From contig NW_006768821.1 in NCBI RefSeq assembly GCF_000204055.1, positions 83,528 through 147,527 on the forward strand: a DNA stretch of 64,000 nt, written 5' to 3'. How positions within the stretch are numbered: the stretch's first letter is position 1; each line of letters opens with the position of its first letter. The translations under genes were made by a program, and so were the position numbers. Positions 12,774 to 24,349 of this stretch are shown in pieces. A model generated the notes under the pieces. It saw only the letters and a program-made list of their open reading frames with translations. It did no database searches and was not told the DNA's origin. This stretch comes from Melampsora larici-populina 98AG31 (Eukaryota > Basidiomycota > Pucciniomycetes > Pucciniales > Melampsoraceae).

Positions 12774-13810
12774 CTTGATCAGTTGTTTTGGACTATATTC
12801 GGCTCAAGCCTGAAAGGTGATGATGAACATGAAGTGTAATAGCGAAATGGTGACCGACCCTGATGGCGCATCAAATCGATCGATCTGATTCCCTTCTTAT
12901 GTCTATTTATTTACCTTAACCTAGGGCTATGTAGTATGACCCCTGACCCGTCACCCTGCACCTCCAAGGCTGGCAGCAAGTCCGGGTCAGACCTGGAAGC
13001 CACCCGGAGGGGCTCCGGATCCATATCAATCTTTTGGGTACAAACTCCCACCGGAGTCCCAGTTCTCGATTAGGTGGCCGATCCTTTATGGTATTCTAGT
13101 CCTACCTATCATTTGTAGTAGTTTAAATAATTAGTGTCGTATGCAAATAAGCCCCAAATCACTTAGAAAAAAACTTCTGGGTCTCCCCTCCCATTCTATT
13201 GCAAAACAAAAATGGTTTTGAATCAACATCAAAACGTGCTTTGTTGCACTTTGTTTGACTTCAAAGCCTGAATATGAAATTCACTATCAAAATTATTCAA
13301 GTAAAGAGCATTGGATATTCTTTGAGAATGGTGAGAGTATATCAACGCAGCACACTGGAGATAAAAGACTTTTGAAAAGTGAAATAAATGGACTCTGAGG
13401 AGAATGAATGAAAGAAGTAAATGTGGCACGCGTCAAAAGGACCATGAGGGATGCTGACAAAATAGTGGAAAAGGAAACATATAAACTAATATTGAATTTA
13501 GTCCAGCAAAAGTGAGAGGTATCGGGTCCCCGCCAAGTTCCACCCTCAGAAGCACTGCAACCTAAGCTGCAATGCTTGAATCAGGGCTGCCAGGGAGTGT
13601 GTTTGCGTATTTAAGATAACTTAAGAGACGATATAATTCAAAATAATCACAATAAGTCCTCCTTAGAACTCACAATAAGTGAATATATACAAACAGGGAA
13701 ATTGAAAAATGTTTACAATAAATCTCAAGAAGAAACAATCACTGATTATTTGTGAAACAACACTTTGAAATTATACTAACAAAAACTAATCCCAAAGGTA
13801 TAAAATAATT
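12774..13810. other. intergenic, nothing recognised
   Basis: Should hold the F-box promoter (next to 12773) and the 3' region of the following minus-strand gene. A GC-richer patch at ~12940-13060 and a second at ~13520-13600 look like old repeats, but I could not pair them. Confidence 0.4.
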
Positions 13811-14560
13811 CTAATGTTTTGGTTTGTGCTCTCCTTCTTGCTTCTCACATGGTTCTTCTGGTCCTTTCTTTTCTGGTTTCTCCGATCCTTCTTTCTTCTC
13901 TTCATGCTCGGGTTTTCCTTCACCTTCTTTGCAATCAGGTTTTTTCTCCGGACTTTGTTCCTGATGGATGTAAAAGAGATAAGAAAAAAGGATCAATGTG
14001 ATTGATGAGATTATTGGCCTTATGAACGCTACTCACGGATCCTCCCTCTGCGCCTTCTTTCTTTTCGGGGCATGGTTTTTCTTGCTCTCCTTTGGGTTTT
14101 TTATCCGGGCTATGTTCCTGCTGGATGTGAAAGAGTCAGAGATTGTGTTGATACAACTATGATCTTATAAACGCTACTCACAGAGCCTGCCTCTGCGCCT
14201 TCCTTCTTTTCGGGGCATGGTTTTTCTTTTTCTCCTTCCGGTGTTTTCTCTGGACCGTGTTCCTGATAGATGAGAGAGGGATAAGAAATTGATTACATTC
14301 AATTCGATTTCAGTACAACTTACTTCTTTGCTTTCAGGTTTTCCTTGGCCTTCTTTCTGTTCTTCCTTCTCGGGGCAATCTGATTTTTCATGGCCCTTTG
14401 CGCCCTCTTCTTCGCCTCTTCTTGACATTCTCATGTTTGATAGAGTAGCACTGCTTGAATCGTAACGGTTGAATCCAATACCAGTTGGACGCGCCAAAGT
14501 TTGATGAAGAATGAAAGGTGAAATAAAGAGCAAAAGAACGACGAAGTGTAATTTCAACAT
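13811..14560 (-). CDS. secreted Glu/Lys/Pro-rich repeat protein, 182 aa
   Basis: Four exons, complement(13811-13960, 14037-14117, 14182-14262, 14324-14560), all introns phase 0 and 61-76 nt. Residues 1-23 form a clear signal peptide (MLKLHFVVLLLFISPFILHQ then TLA). The mature chain is almost only E, K, G, P, S and is probably disordered. Exons 2 and 3 are each exactly 81 bases and encode the same 27-residue unit: EHGPEKTPEGEKEKPCPEKK plus EGAEAGS, then EHSPDKKPKGEQEKPCPEKK plus EGAEGGS. Exon 4 starts with a related EQSPEKKPD and ends GEHKPKH. The repeat unit therefore coincides with an exon. Each unit has one Cys. No known function; a small secreted protein of a plant-associated fungus is an effector candidate by context only. 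Confidence 0.85.
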
Positions 14561-16327
14561 GTTGATTGGTTTAGGACTTCAAAAAAAGTAAAGGATTAAG
14601 TAAATTCTTGAGAAAAGCGATAAAGAAAATTTTGATATGTGATTTGTTTTGTTTTTGAAGCCTGCTTCAATGTGTATGAGTGCGAGTGATGAACAATAAG
14701 AGCTTTCAATTCCAGGATTGAGGTCACTCTTTATAGGCGATAGCGAGCAGGTGACGGTTGATGCCACCATCATTTCATATTCAATTCCTCTGGTAAACCG
14801 ATCGTGTTCAGGATTGATCAGTTCAAAGGTGATCGGAACAAGTCACTAACCTCTTAAGCCATCACGTCCTCGTGAGGAGTATCATCTCGTCCTTTCAATT
14901 GGTGAGCCTCTGCGAGCCTTCGATGCTCTTTGCTCTCTGTGTAACTAATGCAATATACCATTCCATCGGAGATGCATGTATCACAGACCATACCGATCAA
15001 AATACTACTGTATTCTAGGCTACTTGCAAATATCAGTGATGATGTTGTACAAGGTGGCAAAGTGGAATAATGTCCGGATGAAGAACTGTGTTGAAAGTCT
15101 CGGTCTGTTTTTCGGTCTTTTTCTTCTAATCCCCGATTTTGTAAATGATGATGTCATGTTCCAATATACCAATTTATTGAATACGCGCAGATCAAACCCA
15201 TCAAAACCGTAGCTCCTTGGCAAGCATCTTCATCATGAGCAAGAATGGTCTATGACTGATAGCGTCGTTGAAGGATGCATAATTGAATGGACTGATCGCC
15301 ATTTCTAGTAAATTATACTGATGATTTGTCCTGGTAGAGCACACAAATCAAAACAACATGTGATCGGACGGACGGAAACTCAACAAAGGCCCTCACTCTC
15401 GCTCACAAGTGCATAATTGAGTCGAGCGAGGGGGAGGGATATCTTCGACTTTGTACCACACGCGTGGGGTACCAACTCATAGAGGATAGAGGTGAAGTCA
15501 ACATCTGAGGATATAGCCAAAGAGGTTGAAGCAGAAGGAAACTTTATGCTCCAAGACGAAAAGACTTTATTCAACGTTCAAAAGCTTTATAATTCGACTT
15601 GAAACTGACAAGATGGTTCTTGAATTGTTGGCACGCGAGGTGACTGAAAACCCCACAAGTTGAGATTGTAAGGAATGTACCGGTGATGGATGGTTTGCCA
15701 GACATAGTTTCATGTTGCATGGTTCCCATCTTGTGCGGAAGGAGGCAGACCTATCGTGCAAGTGACATGCCGATGGTTTGCAAGGGTCGGTTCAAGGTTT
15801 GAGTTGGTCTTTCTGATATCACCGTCCCCATCTGTAAGCGTGCTCAGGGAGCCTCAAGGGTGCTCGGCTTGAAGTGAACACAATCTTGCATTGTATCAAG
15901 GTTGGCAAGCAGATGAGAACAATCACAAGACTGATGACTTCAATGAAAATAATCCAGAGCAATTACGAGCGGCGTCTGGAAACCTTGTCAGTTTAGCCTG
16001 CTGGGGAGGTAAGATATGCACCTATGAAGAACAACAGATTATCTGGATAATTTGTTGGACGCGCTCAAGATATGGAATCGGGCTGAGGACCCTCATGGCA
16101 ATGCACGGTGGCAAAATTGGCTGCAAAGAAGCAGACGGGAAAGGAGACTGAGCACGCCAGTCGTAACTTTTGTATAGGTCGTTGAGAATTTGCATTGCAT
16201 CAGGTGGTAAAATGTCCAGCTCCCAATCCAAGCCCTGCGAGCTGGGGTGGTTGGTATAAGCGTGCGAAGGCTATTTGATACGACAGGCATTTAGATAGGA
16301 TGCGAAGAGGCAAGGATGACAACGAGC
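14561..16327. other. intergenic, nothing recognised
   Basis: Promoter side of the secreted repeat protein (14561 upward), then sequence with only short uninformative frames on both strands. No domain, RNA gene or TIR pair was found. Confidence 0.4.
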
Positions 16328-17352
16328 CTAGAAGAGTCGGGCAGGTTTTCCCATGGTGGCTTTCAAGTGAAGGGACTTCACGTTTTGCCAATCTAAGGTA
16401 AACAGCAAGATATATCAGTCGAATCGTCAAGCAAAACAAGAATGTGAACTGTAGCGTACTTTTCTTCAAGAGGGATACCAAGAAGTTGATGGCCAACATG
16501 GTGTTACCGAGGAGTTGGTCTTCGGTCATTTCAACGTGACCAACAGCGACACCAAGACAGAGTACCTTCTTCAATTGGAACTTGATGGTCGACTTGATGT
16601 CGGTAACCTTGTTGGTTAGGTCATCAGCTGACGAGACTGGGGTAGGAAATTTTCCTGCCTTGGACAAACCAGGACCGAGCAGACGGGGGATCTGGGTGGA
16701 TCAGAAACATGGCTTTAGTCTCGACAGCCTAGGGTCCACGGTGAGGAAGAGAAATCAGGGCGCACCTGCTTGATCAAGGCATCAGAGGCTAAAAAGGCGT
16801 CGTATTTCTTGGCAAGCTTCTTGACCAACTTCTTGTTCTTGTTGAGCTTCTTCAAATCATCGACACTCATATATTCTAGAAAAATGAAACATTGGCATCA
16901 GAAGATCGGCGATATCGGGCCAATGAAGCAAAAAACGTACCAAGCTCGATTTGTTTAGCTCTGTCAATATCGGCGGCATCAGCCAAGATACATACGGTCA
17001 TTCGGGGACGAGGAACATGGGAGAGTTTGATAGTTCCACTGAAACGCTTGTCCCGTTGAGGATCGTAGTTCTTCAAACCGATTTGAAGTTCACTAAAGGC
17101 AAATACGACGTTTGTTAATGAAAAAGCTAAATCATATGGTATTTTATTGGGAGGCAACTGACACAGTTTCGGTGAACTTTCGCTTCTTCTCTCCATTGCT
17201 AGCCTCGAGCAATCCACGGACCGATGTTCGCACGCTTGACACTGAAAGTTTACTGTGACCGACATAGAGAGCAAGAAGGTCAATTTAGTCGTGAGCTGAT
17301 TGCTTCAGACGGCATATTGTTTCAATGGATAAGTTCCTCGAGCATACCTCAT
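16328..17352 (-). CDS. RPL10A: 60S ribosomal protein L10a (uL1), 217 aa
   Basis: Six exons, complement(16328-16392, 16460-16691, 16766-16875, 16941-17092, 17163-17252, 17348-17352). They splice to 654 bases, i.e. 217 residues, the exact length usual for eukaryotic L10a. Recognisable blocks are [94 protein letters not shown] and the C-terminus [10 protein letters not shown]. The protein sits in the L1 stalk of the large subunit and binds 28S rRNA near the E site. The start exon is only five bases (ATGAG), followed by a 95-base intron, an arrangement common for fungal ribosomal protein genes. It is the surest host gene in the window. Confidence 0.97.
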
Positions 17353-17948
17353 CTTGTTTGCTCTTGAGGCGGTCGTTGAGAGTGGTTGGGCCCCCGTGCC
17401 CCAACAAGGATTGTACGATTATTGTGAGGCATCCGGGACGACTGCGGTGCGTAGCATTTATCATTACTAGGTTTAGCGTGACGGCCCCGCCCCCCGAACA
17501 GATGCGCAGTCCGCCAAGATTCCGAAATTGGGGCTGGTCGGGCTGGCCTAACTCTTCCCTTTTTTCACATCATCTTCCTGGCATCTTTTGCCTATTGGAC
17601 GCCCCCGAAATGTGAGATGTGGGCAATTGTTGGCGTGTTTCGCGTGGAAGCTAGGAGTATTGGGAGGCGGGCACGTCAAGAGAAGTCGTGAGGTGCAAAA
17701 AGATGCGAGTAAGCTCAGAGGCAGATCTGGAGACTATATACGCGTGCAACCGCTGCCACTCGTCCACAATTTCAACAAAGATATAGCATCATGATCTATG
17801 ACAAATGCCCATTTTGGGACAAGGGTAGCATTGGTTATCTGTGCCCTCTTTACGGATGTTCAATCAATTGAGTGCAGGCTGTAGGAAGGAAATTGAGTAA
17901 GTACCAGCCTTCTTGACAGCTATGATGCATTTTCCAATGCCAGAAAGG
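17353..17948. other. RPL10A upstream region
   Basis: Promoter side of RPL10A, no coding frame supported. No TATA box or known ribosomal-protein promoter motif could be assigned with confidence. Confidence 0.4.
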
Positions 17949-18048
17949 CAAGGGTCCGTTCGGCTGCACATCTGGAGACCATCTGACCGTCATCTGTCAC
18001 CAAAAATCAGGATGACAATCTCTTTGCCCGACCCCGACTGGGCAGAAG

Positions 18049-18252
18049 GCTAAGCTTAACTAAGCCCCTCTCCCGCGGCTGCGTCCGCGACCTCGGAGAG
18101 GGGCTTACCGCAGACTCGGGTTTTTTGGCGGAGGACTTCCAAGAATTAAGTACTGTTAAGTACTTTCTTCAACTTTCCCTCAACACCTCTCCACAAAAAG
18201 TCCCAGATATCTCGTATGTTGTTCTTCAAAGAGTTCTACATATTTTGGTACT
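18049..18252 (+). repeat. left terminal inverted repeat (204 bp)
   Basis: Pairs with 24350-24554. It contains the 45-base hairpin at 18062-18106, then AATTAAGTACTGTTAAGTAC (itself with GTACTNTTAAGTAC symmetry) and ends at TTTTGGTACTA. Confidence 0.92.
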
Positions 18253-18571
18253 ACACACTTGTGGTTTACTCTGAAGCAAGGATTGCAGAATGTGTGGTAA
18301 GCTTTATTGTATGTGTAGCTGTATTTGTCAGTCAAAAATCCCGGAAATGATTATTGGGGTCAAAACTCCAAAATTCCGGGCAAAACCTATTTGGGTTTTG
18401 TCTTATTTTTGCCTTGTTAGTAGGCTGAGCACGGTGGGGTTATGTATGGGCTCTTGTGGTTGCGCGCCCTTGTGTGGACCACAAAAAATTGGTAAAAAAA
18501 TTGTGAGAGGTTGTTGCTTGACAACTGAGGGGGGCGGGAGGCTGCCCTTCAGAACGTAACGTTGTGAAAAG

Positions 18572-21514
18572 ATGCAACATCAAGAAAACAGCCTGCGTCC
18601 TCCCATCGAGCAAGAAAGAAACATTCGACAGCGTCCCTTCATCGAGTCAATTGCCGTGCAGCTATGTACTACTGCAAAACAACATCAGACCTACGCTAAA
18701 GAGGTCTTCTACTCTTTTTTATGTTCGGATAATCCAGTTCTGAAAGAAAGTCGTCAATACTGGGGTATTGAAAGGGGTCTAAATTCCACTTTTCAGATTG
18801 TGCGTGCAATCAAGACTCTCACTCACCAAAGTGAGGAAGGCCGGGCTGCGTGGTGCAAATTCATTTTGACTGAGGTGAGCATTCTTCGCGTTCTTTTGTC
18901 TTTACTCATATATATTTATTATTGATGGTGGTTGTGATAGGCGCAGGAACAGATTCAACACGAAATCGAGTCCAAACCTCGAAGTTTTTACAGTTCAAAG
19001 AAGATCACAACCGAGTTCTTTGAGCTTGGTCAATTATACGCGCGCGATAAAAAAATCAGGGAATCAATGCCCTTTTTGTGGAACCTTATGTATCATCAAA
19101 TGTCTCTTCAAGCAAATAATCGTGTAGCTCTAATGGCCGGCGCGTCGCGCAGCAACGTTTGGGACACGTTGGAAGAGGAAATTCCAGAAACAGAACCGAT
19201 TGATGATTCAGGTCTTACTGTTGAAACCGTTGGTGAGAGGGAAGCCCGTCATGATGAGGAAATGTTGTATGTACCAGAAGACAAACACATTGCCGAAAGA
19301 GACCGAGCAAATCTAGCAAGTACTTTTTCTAATTCACTATTTATCATCAGTCCTCAAACTTATGTTTGAAATATCTTCAGGTTGCGACCACAATATGCGG
19401 CATGATCTCGTACATGTCTAATTACCGGGATAACGCGCTCCAGCTGCACAACGCTTTGACTTTCATCGCGACGGGAGTGTCTGATAGAGTATTTCAATAC
19501 TTGAATACTCTAGGTCTGTCCAGTTCTCGCGATACAGCATTAAGGGCTCTAAATCATCTCAGAACCGTGCGAGAGGCCTCTCTACGAGCTATTATGTCCC
19601 AGTCTTATAGCATAAGCCCGATCATATGCATTGACAACTTCGATATATTACAAAGGGTTCACAATACCCGTGTAGAGACTGTGTCCCATCTATTCCATGG
19701 GACATGGGGCTATATTCAGTTTTTACCGAAATGCTTAGATAAAGACATCTCGAAAGATAATGCCAGCAATCACCTTAAAAACTACCATGAAACTCTAGCC
19801 GAAGCTCAGAATACTCCGATTCGGTTGGATACATTACGAGATCAAGCCAGCGATATGACCCAGTGGGAGTCAACTTTGAAATGTCAGCTAGCCACGGTCA
19901 TGTACAAATATATACTTAAACCTGGAACAACTCCATCGCCCAAACTAGCAACAAGGCCACCTCCAGTTGACCCGATTCCAGTGGACGATCGTCATTTGTT
20001 CCTGATGAGCCTCATGGACGCGGCCGACAACTCGGCAGACGGGGTTGCGCAGGTATTCGACGAAATCGCATCTCAATGCGGCCTCACTCTTGAAGCGATG
20101 TCAAAATGGGTTCGAATTGTCCAAGGCGACCTTGGAACGTGTCAAAATATCGAGAGTCTTCGAAAAAAAAGGTGTCCTGCCGGTACTGATGTAGGGGCCC
20201 TCAGCAGTGTTTTGACTATACCCGGTGTATCCCATATCATGTGGAACCTCGCTCAAGGGATACTATCTCACCATTGGGGTAATCCCCATGATTCTAAGGA
20301 CACCGGGGCGTGGAAAGCATGGCAGGCTTTGGGGGGATTGCAAGGTGCTCAATCTAAACTACCTTGTAACATGGATTTTGGGACAGTTATGAAAGCTCTC
20401 CACTCCGTTCACTTTGCAACTTTGGTATCTTGTTTAACGTGAGCAAAATTTGTTTAATTATGTCAGATCGAGATTTGGACTATTTGTTAATATTTATTTG
20501 TAACTATTACATATAGCTCGACCATGTCAAAATATGAAAGTCCTCCTGACCTTTCAAAAGAAGGTGTTGCCCAGGAAGTGATCAATAAATGTTACAACAA
20601 TTTTTGCAGCCCTGGTTCTTTGAAGTCGTGTAAAACTAAAGGTGACAGTTTGGGGTATAATTTGAGGCTACGGATTCGTGATTTTGCCACGGTGGTTGAA
20701 GCAGATAGTGCCACACATGCAGGTGATATTGGTAGGTTGAAGCTCATGTGGAAACGGTGGGCTTTGATGGCACATGGTTTGAAGGGCCTGCCGCGTTATG
20801 CTTTACATCTTACAAGATTCCTTGTCCTTGTGGAACAAGACCTACCTCCGCTTTTAGCAAAAGTAATATTGCACAGTATGCTTATTCCATCTGGACAGCG
20901 CCCAGGACACTTTGTAGGAAATGATCTTTGGCTTGAGTACCAAAATTTTTGGCTCAAACATTATTTCAACCAAACTGTGAGTGACCAGTGTTCAGTATTT
21001 TTCCAGTTACTCTTTGGATGAATACTGATGGGATTCTAACCCAGAGTAATGGAACAGAGATTGAAAAATTGATTGCTATGTCAATCAACATTACATTTGT
21101 ATGTCATTTTCCAGTGAATCATTGCTCGGATTTTACATTTTCACACTAATGAATCAATTTATTCCATTACCACGCTGAACACCCAATGTTCAGCTAAGAC
21201 AGCTGATACAACAATTGAAAATTCGCAGCGGACTTAAGCCGGTTTTTCAGAATCACTCCCACCAAATATCAGAACAGACACTCGCCAACTTTATCCGCTC
21301 TTGGAATCATCAATACATAACTTCGAAAATTTCCACCGTCAAATGTCAGTTTACCGATACCGTTTTAACGGGTACCAACACATTACAAGAGCACATTCTA
21401 CAAGACCGCAAAAACAAGGAGGTTTCTCGTTACCGATGGGGGTCTTTAGGAGATCAGGTGGTGGATGTAGAAGGGAGTTGTGAAGAATCGCCAGGTGAGC
21501 CTGAGGATACCTAA
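18572..21514 (+). CDS. DUF6589-type protein, candidate transposase, 856 aa
   Basis: Six exons: 18572-18874, 18941-19315, 19381-20438, 20517-20976, 21045-21098, 21194-21514. All junctions keep frame; the second intron needs a GC donor (GCAAGT). The central half resembles the uncharacterised fungal DUF6589 domain. It has ALQLHNALTFIATGVSDRVF (a helix before the core), PIICIDNFDIL with D311 and D314, VQGDLGTCQNI with D476, PGVSHIMWN with H511, then DSATHAGDIGRLKLMW and NDLWLEYQNFWLK with E719. The spacing of conserved acidic residues in D-D-E order suggests an RNase H-fold (DDE) nuclease, but that is my inference. Its sole long-gene partner inside the TIRs is the helicase. The start ATG was chosen as the first in the open frame; an upstream exon cannot be excluded. 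Confidence 0.85.
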
Positions 21515-24069
21515 GAGGCCGTTTTGTTACGTTTCGGCGATTTCCCCTTTTTACCTTGGTACGGAGGTGGTTTTCGCTTGTTGCTCTTTGTACCTTTTGA
21601 TGTCAAGGGGTCGCCTGATGCAGTCAAAGCCTGCATAGCCATTATTAAAAGTGAATAGAAAATCAAACATTAGCAATATGATATATATATATATATGATC
21701 AGATCTGCCAAGCGAGTACCTGAGCTACCATCTCAGTGTCATTTTGTGGAGCAACTATGACACTTCCGTTCTTTTTGGATTGGTTCTTTTTTGCATCGTT
21801 CTTCTTTGATTCATTCTCCTTCGCGAGAGCCTTGGCTGCGTTATACATTCTCATCTCTGCTTCTGAAGGGTGCAATACGGCAATTGAGTCAGTACTTGCC
21901 TTCCACGCGCGAATGTCTTGAAGTATTGAACCATATGTGTTTGGCAGTGGTTCGCTACCAAACACATCATCCAAATGTAGTCCTTGAAAAACAAAATCGT
22001 AGTTGATGCACACAGTCCAAAGTTTGATTGGCGAGAATAGGTCGTCAAGAGTATAGAAAGAATCTTTAGGATATTCAGTGTCAAATATCGCCTGCAGGTT
22101 TGATTGAATGCGCAAGTACAATCGAATCCACCGTATGTCTTGGTATAGAGGATGATCCTCACGAATCGGACGCATTTGGGTTTCGAGTGATGAATCATGA
22201 GGACTCAAATCCTCCGCGGCGAGTTTGAAATCGGGTTGATTGGCTGGAACGTCCTTCTTGAGTACCAACTCAGTAAAATTCGTAGAGGTCAAATTTTTTT
22301 GCTGAGCAAGGAAAAAATTTGCCGCATTCAGATCACAGTTCGAGCAGAGGCATGGTGCCATGCCTGCATCTGCCTGCCTTTGAGTTTCGGCAATAACGGC
22401 TTGATCGCTTTTGGACACAGGGATGTAGTTACATCTAGTTCAACGTCGAGTCAGATTTATAATGAAATTCAATATAAGACATTTATAATGTAAGAAATTA
22501 TGAGTCAAAGTGCGAACTACTCACCGTAGAAGAACCTCAAACGCGACTCGTAAACATACGTCAGTGATGCTCATCGCATGCATATGCTGGTCATTATCTT
22601 GCTGAGACTGATGCGGTAAAGCCATCAGTCTATCCTTGTCCGCCTGAGCGAGTTGATTGACTATTAGAAAAGCCACTGATGGTTGTCTGTCTCGACCCCC
22701 TCGCCCAGCCATTTGCAATAACTCCATCGGGTCTAGCTGACCCATAATGATGACCCTTCTCACACGAGTCCAATTTTGTCCTAAACCTAAGGCGTTTGTA
22801 CAGGTCATTATCGAGAACTTGCCGTTTCCAAAGTCGAGAGCACGACGAGCCTTGTCAATCGGGCAGGTTGAAGCGTGATATCGCCGGACCGATGAACTCA
22901 AGCCATTGCGAGATTCACTTGGGATGTTACGAGCTGAGTTGATTGCTTTTAGAGCTAGATACGTGTCGTTTTGAGTATGACAGTAGACAAGGCTAGGTAC
23001 TAGCTCTGAGTCACCTATTACAGAAGATGGTGCGAAAAATTTCTTGAGCAAGTCCATTGATGAAGTACCGTGTCTGTTAGAGACCCGGATGAAACGTATT
23101 TCGGGGCGAACAAGCTCGCCTCGATGGATGTCTATGTCATCTCTGGATATTTTGAGACTTGCCAGGATCTTTTCGAAATGGCGAGGTGGACACGTTGCTG
23201 ACATTAGCAGAGTCGGGACTGATTCGGTGGCTAGGAATCGCTCGATCAGATTACCGTAAGATGGCCGAAAAGCGGTGTGATCTTGCGAAATTTGAAAGCA
23301 TCGAAGATTCTTGATGCGGCCACTCAAGGCAAGGCCCCAACAGTAGATGAGGTGAGCCTCGTCGACTACCTTGAGGACCAGGCGGGTCTGAAACGCTTTC
23401 GAAAAGTAGAGACGCTCGAAATGAGTGTTATTCAAAAAAATCTCAGGTGACTATCAAACAAAAAACAGAATATGTTAGCTATACCTTCACCACATCACAA
23501 TCGGCTAAATGTTGAAGGCTTACAACATAAATAAATTGGTATTTTCCTGCGAGAATTTCTTTGTACACGATTTTAGTGAAGGATGCCCGGGTCAAATTGA
23601 TTGCCGATAGTCCATGTCTAGCCTTTTCTTCAACCTGTGCAATGAGGACAGTTTGTCAAATCGCAAACAGAGACATATTAGGAGTATAACTTACTTGATT
23701 GTCCCCAAGGGCGTCCAAAGGATTCAAAGTCAAGATGATCGGAGCGCAGGCTTTGGTAAACATCAAAAAGAACAATTCCGGTATACGAGACTTCCCGTAG
23801 CCGGTACTTGCAAGGAGAAATACGTCCCGATTTCGAACTAGACTGATTGTCGCGTCCACTTGGAGCATTCGAGCAATAACGTTATATTTGTCGTAAAATA
23901 ATTCAAGTATGACTTCACGCAGCTCTTCATCGTTGTCCTTCAGTAATAACTTTGAGATTGATGGTCGGATTCCTTTAAGAGTTGCTTTGGTGGTAGCTGG
24001 AGAGGAATCTGAGGTCTTTCCAACATGAGGCGAAGGTGGCAATATGGCTCCTTGAGAGCGAGTGATCAT
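21511..24069 (-). CDS. RecQ-like ATP-dependent DNA helicase, at least 748 aa
   Basis: Five exons, complement(21511-21630, 21720-22434, 22525-23450, 23524-23634, 23695-24069). Helicase motifs are all present: Walker A LLASTGYGKS (residues ~85-94), SPEIFLN (163-169), DEAH at 192-195, LLMSATCPP (~244-250), TNALGLGQNW (~380-389) and the arginine-finger motif QMAGRGGRDR (408-417). A CLCSNC motif lies in the C-terminal part and the tail is Lys/Pro-rich. The frame stays open upstream to 24240 and perhaps into another exon with acceptor near 24271, so the true start may be earlier; 24069 is the first ATG seen. RecQ enzymes unwind 3'-5'. Here it is probably an accessory factor of the element. Its TAG stop overlaps the TAA of the facing DUF6589 gene. 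Confidence 0.88.
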
Positions 24070-24349
24070 GACGTAGTTGGGTGAAATCAAAGTGTTGCGC
24101 GAGGATGACGGGTCTTTGGAAAGGTCGCCCACCCTAACACTTACTGCTCTAGGATATCTAAGGCCTACAGCCCCTAGGTCATAACCCTTTTGACCCAGGT
24201 TTTGGATTAGTCTCGAATTGTCCAAGAACAAATCGACCAAATCTGATTGGCCGCCTGTACACCCAATCTTAGGCTGTTACAGGAATACATAACGACCACA
24301 ATTGGTCATGGCTCCATCAATGGCAAACCAAGTCTGTTTGTGTTGAAAA

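Noticed and set aside
16200..16667. Single-frame reading of the RPL10A C-terminal exon through its introns
   Set aside because: Splicing as annotated gives the exact family length; the run-on frame is artefactual.
18290..18559. 89-codon frame between the left TIR and the DUF6589 start
   Set aside because: Cys/Gly-rich by chance, no family, and does not splice into the following exon.
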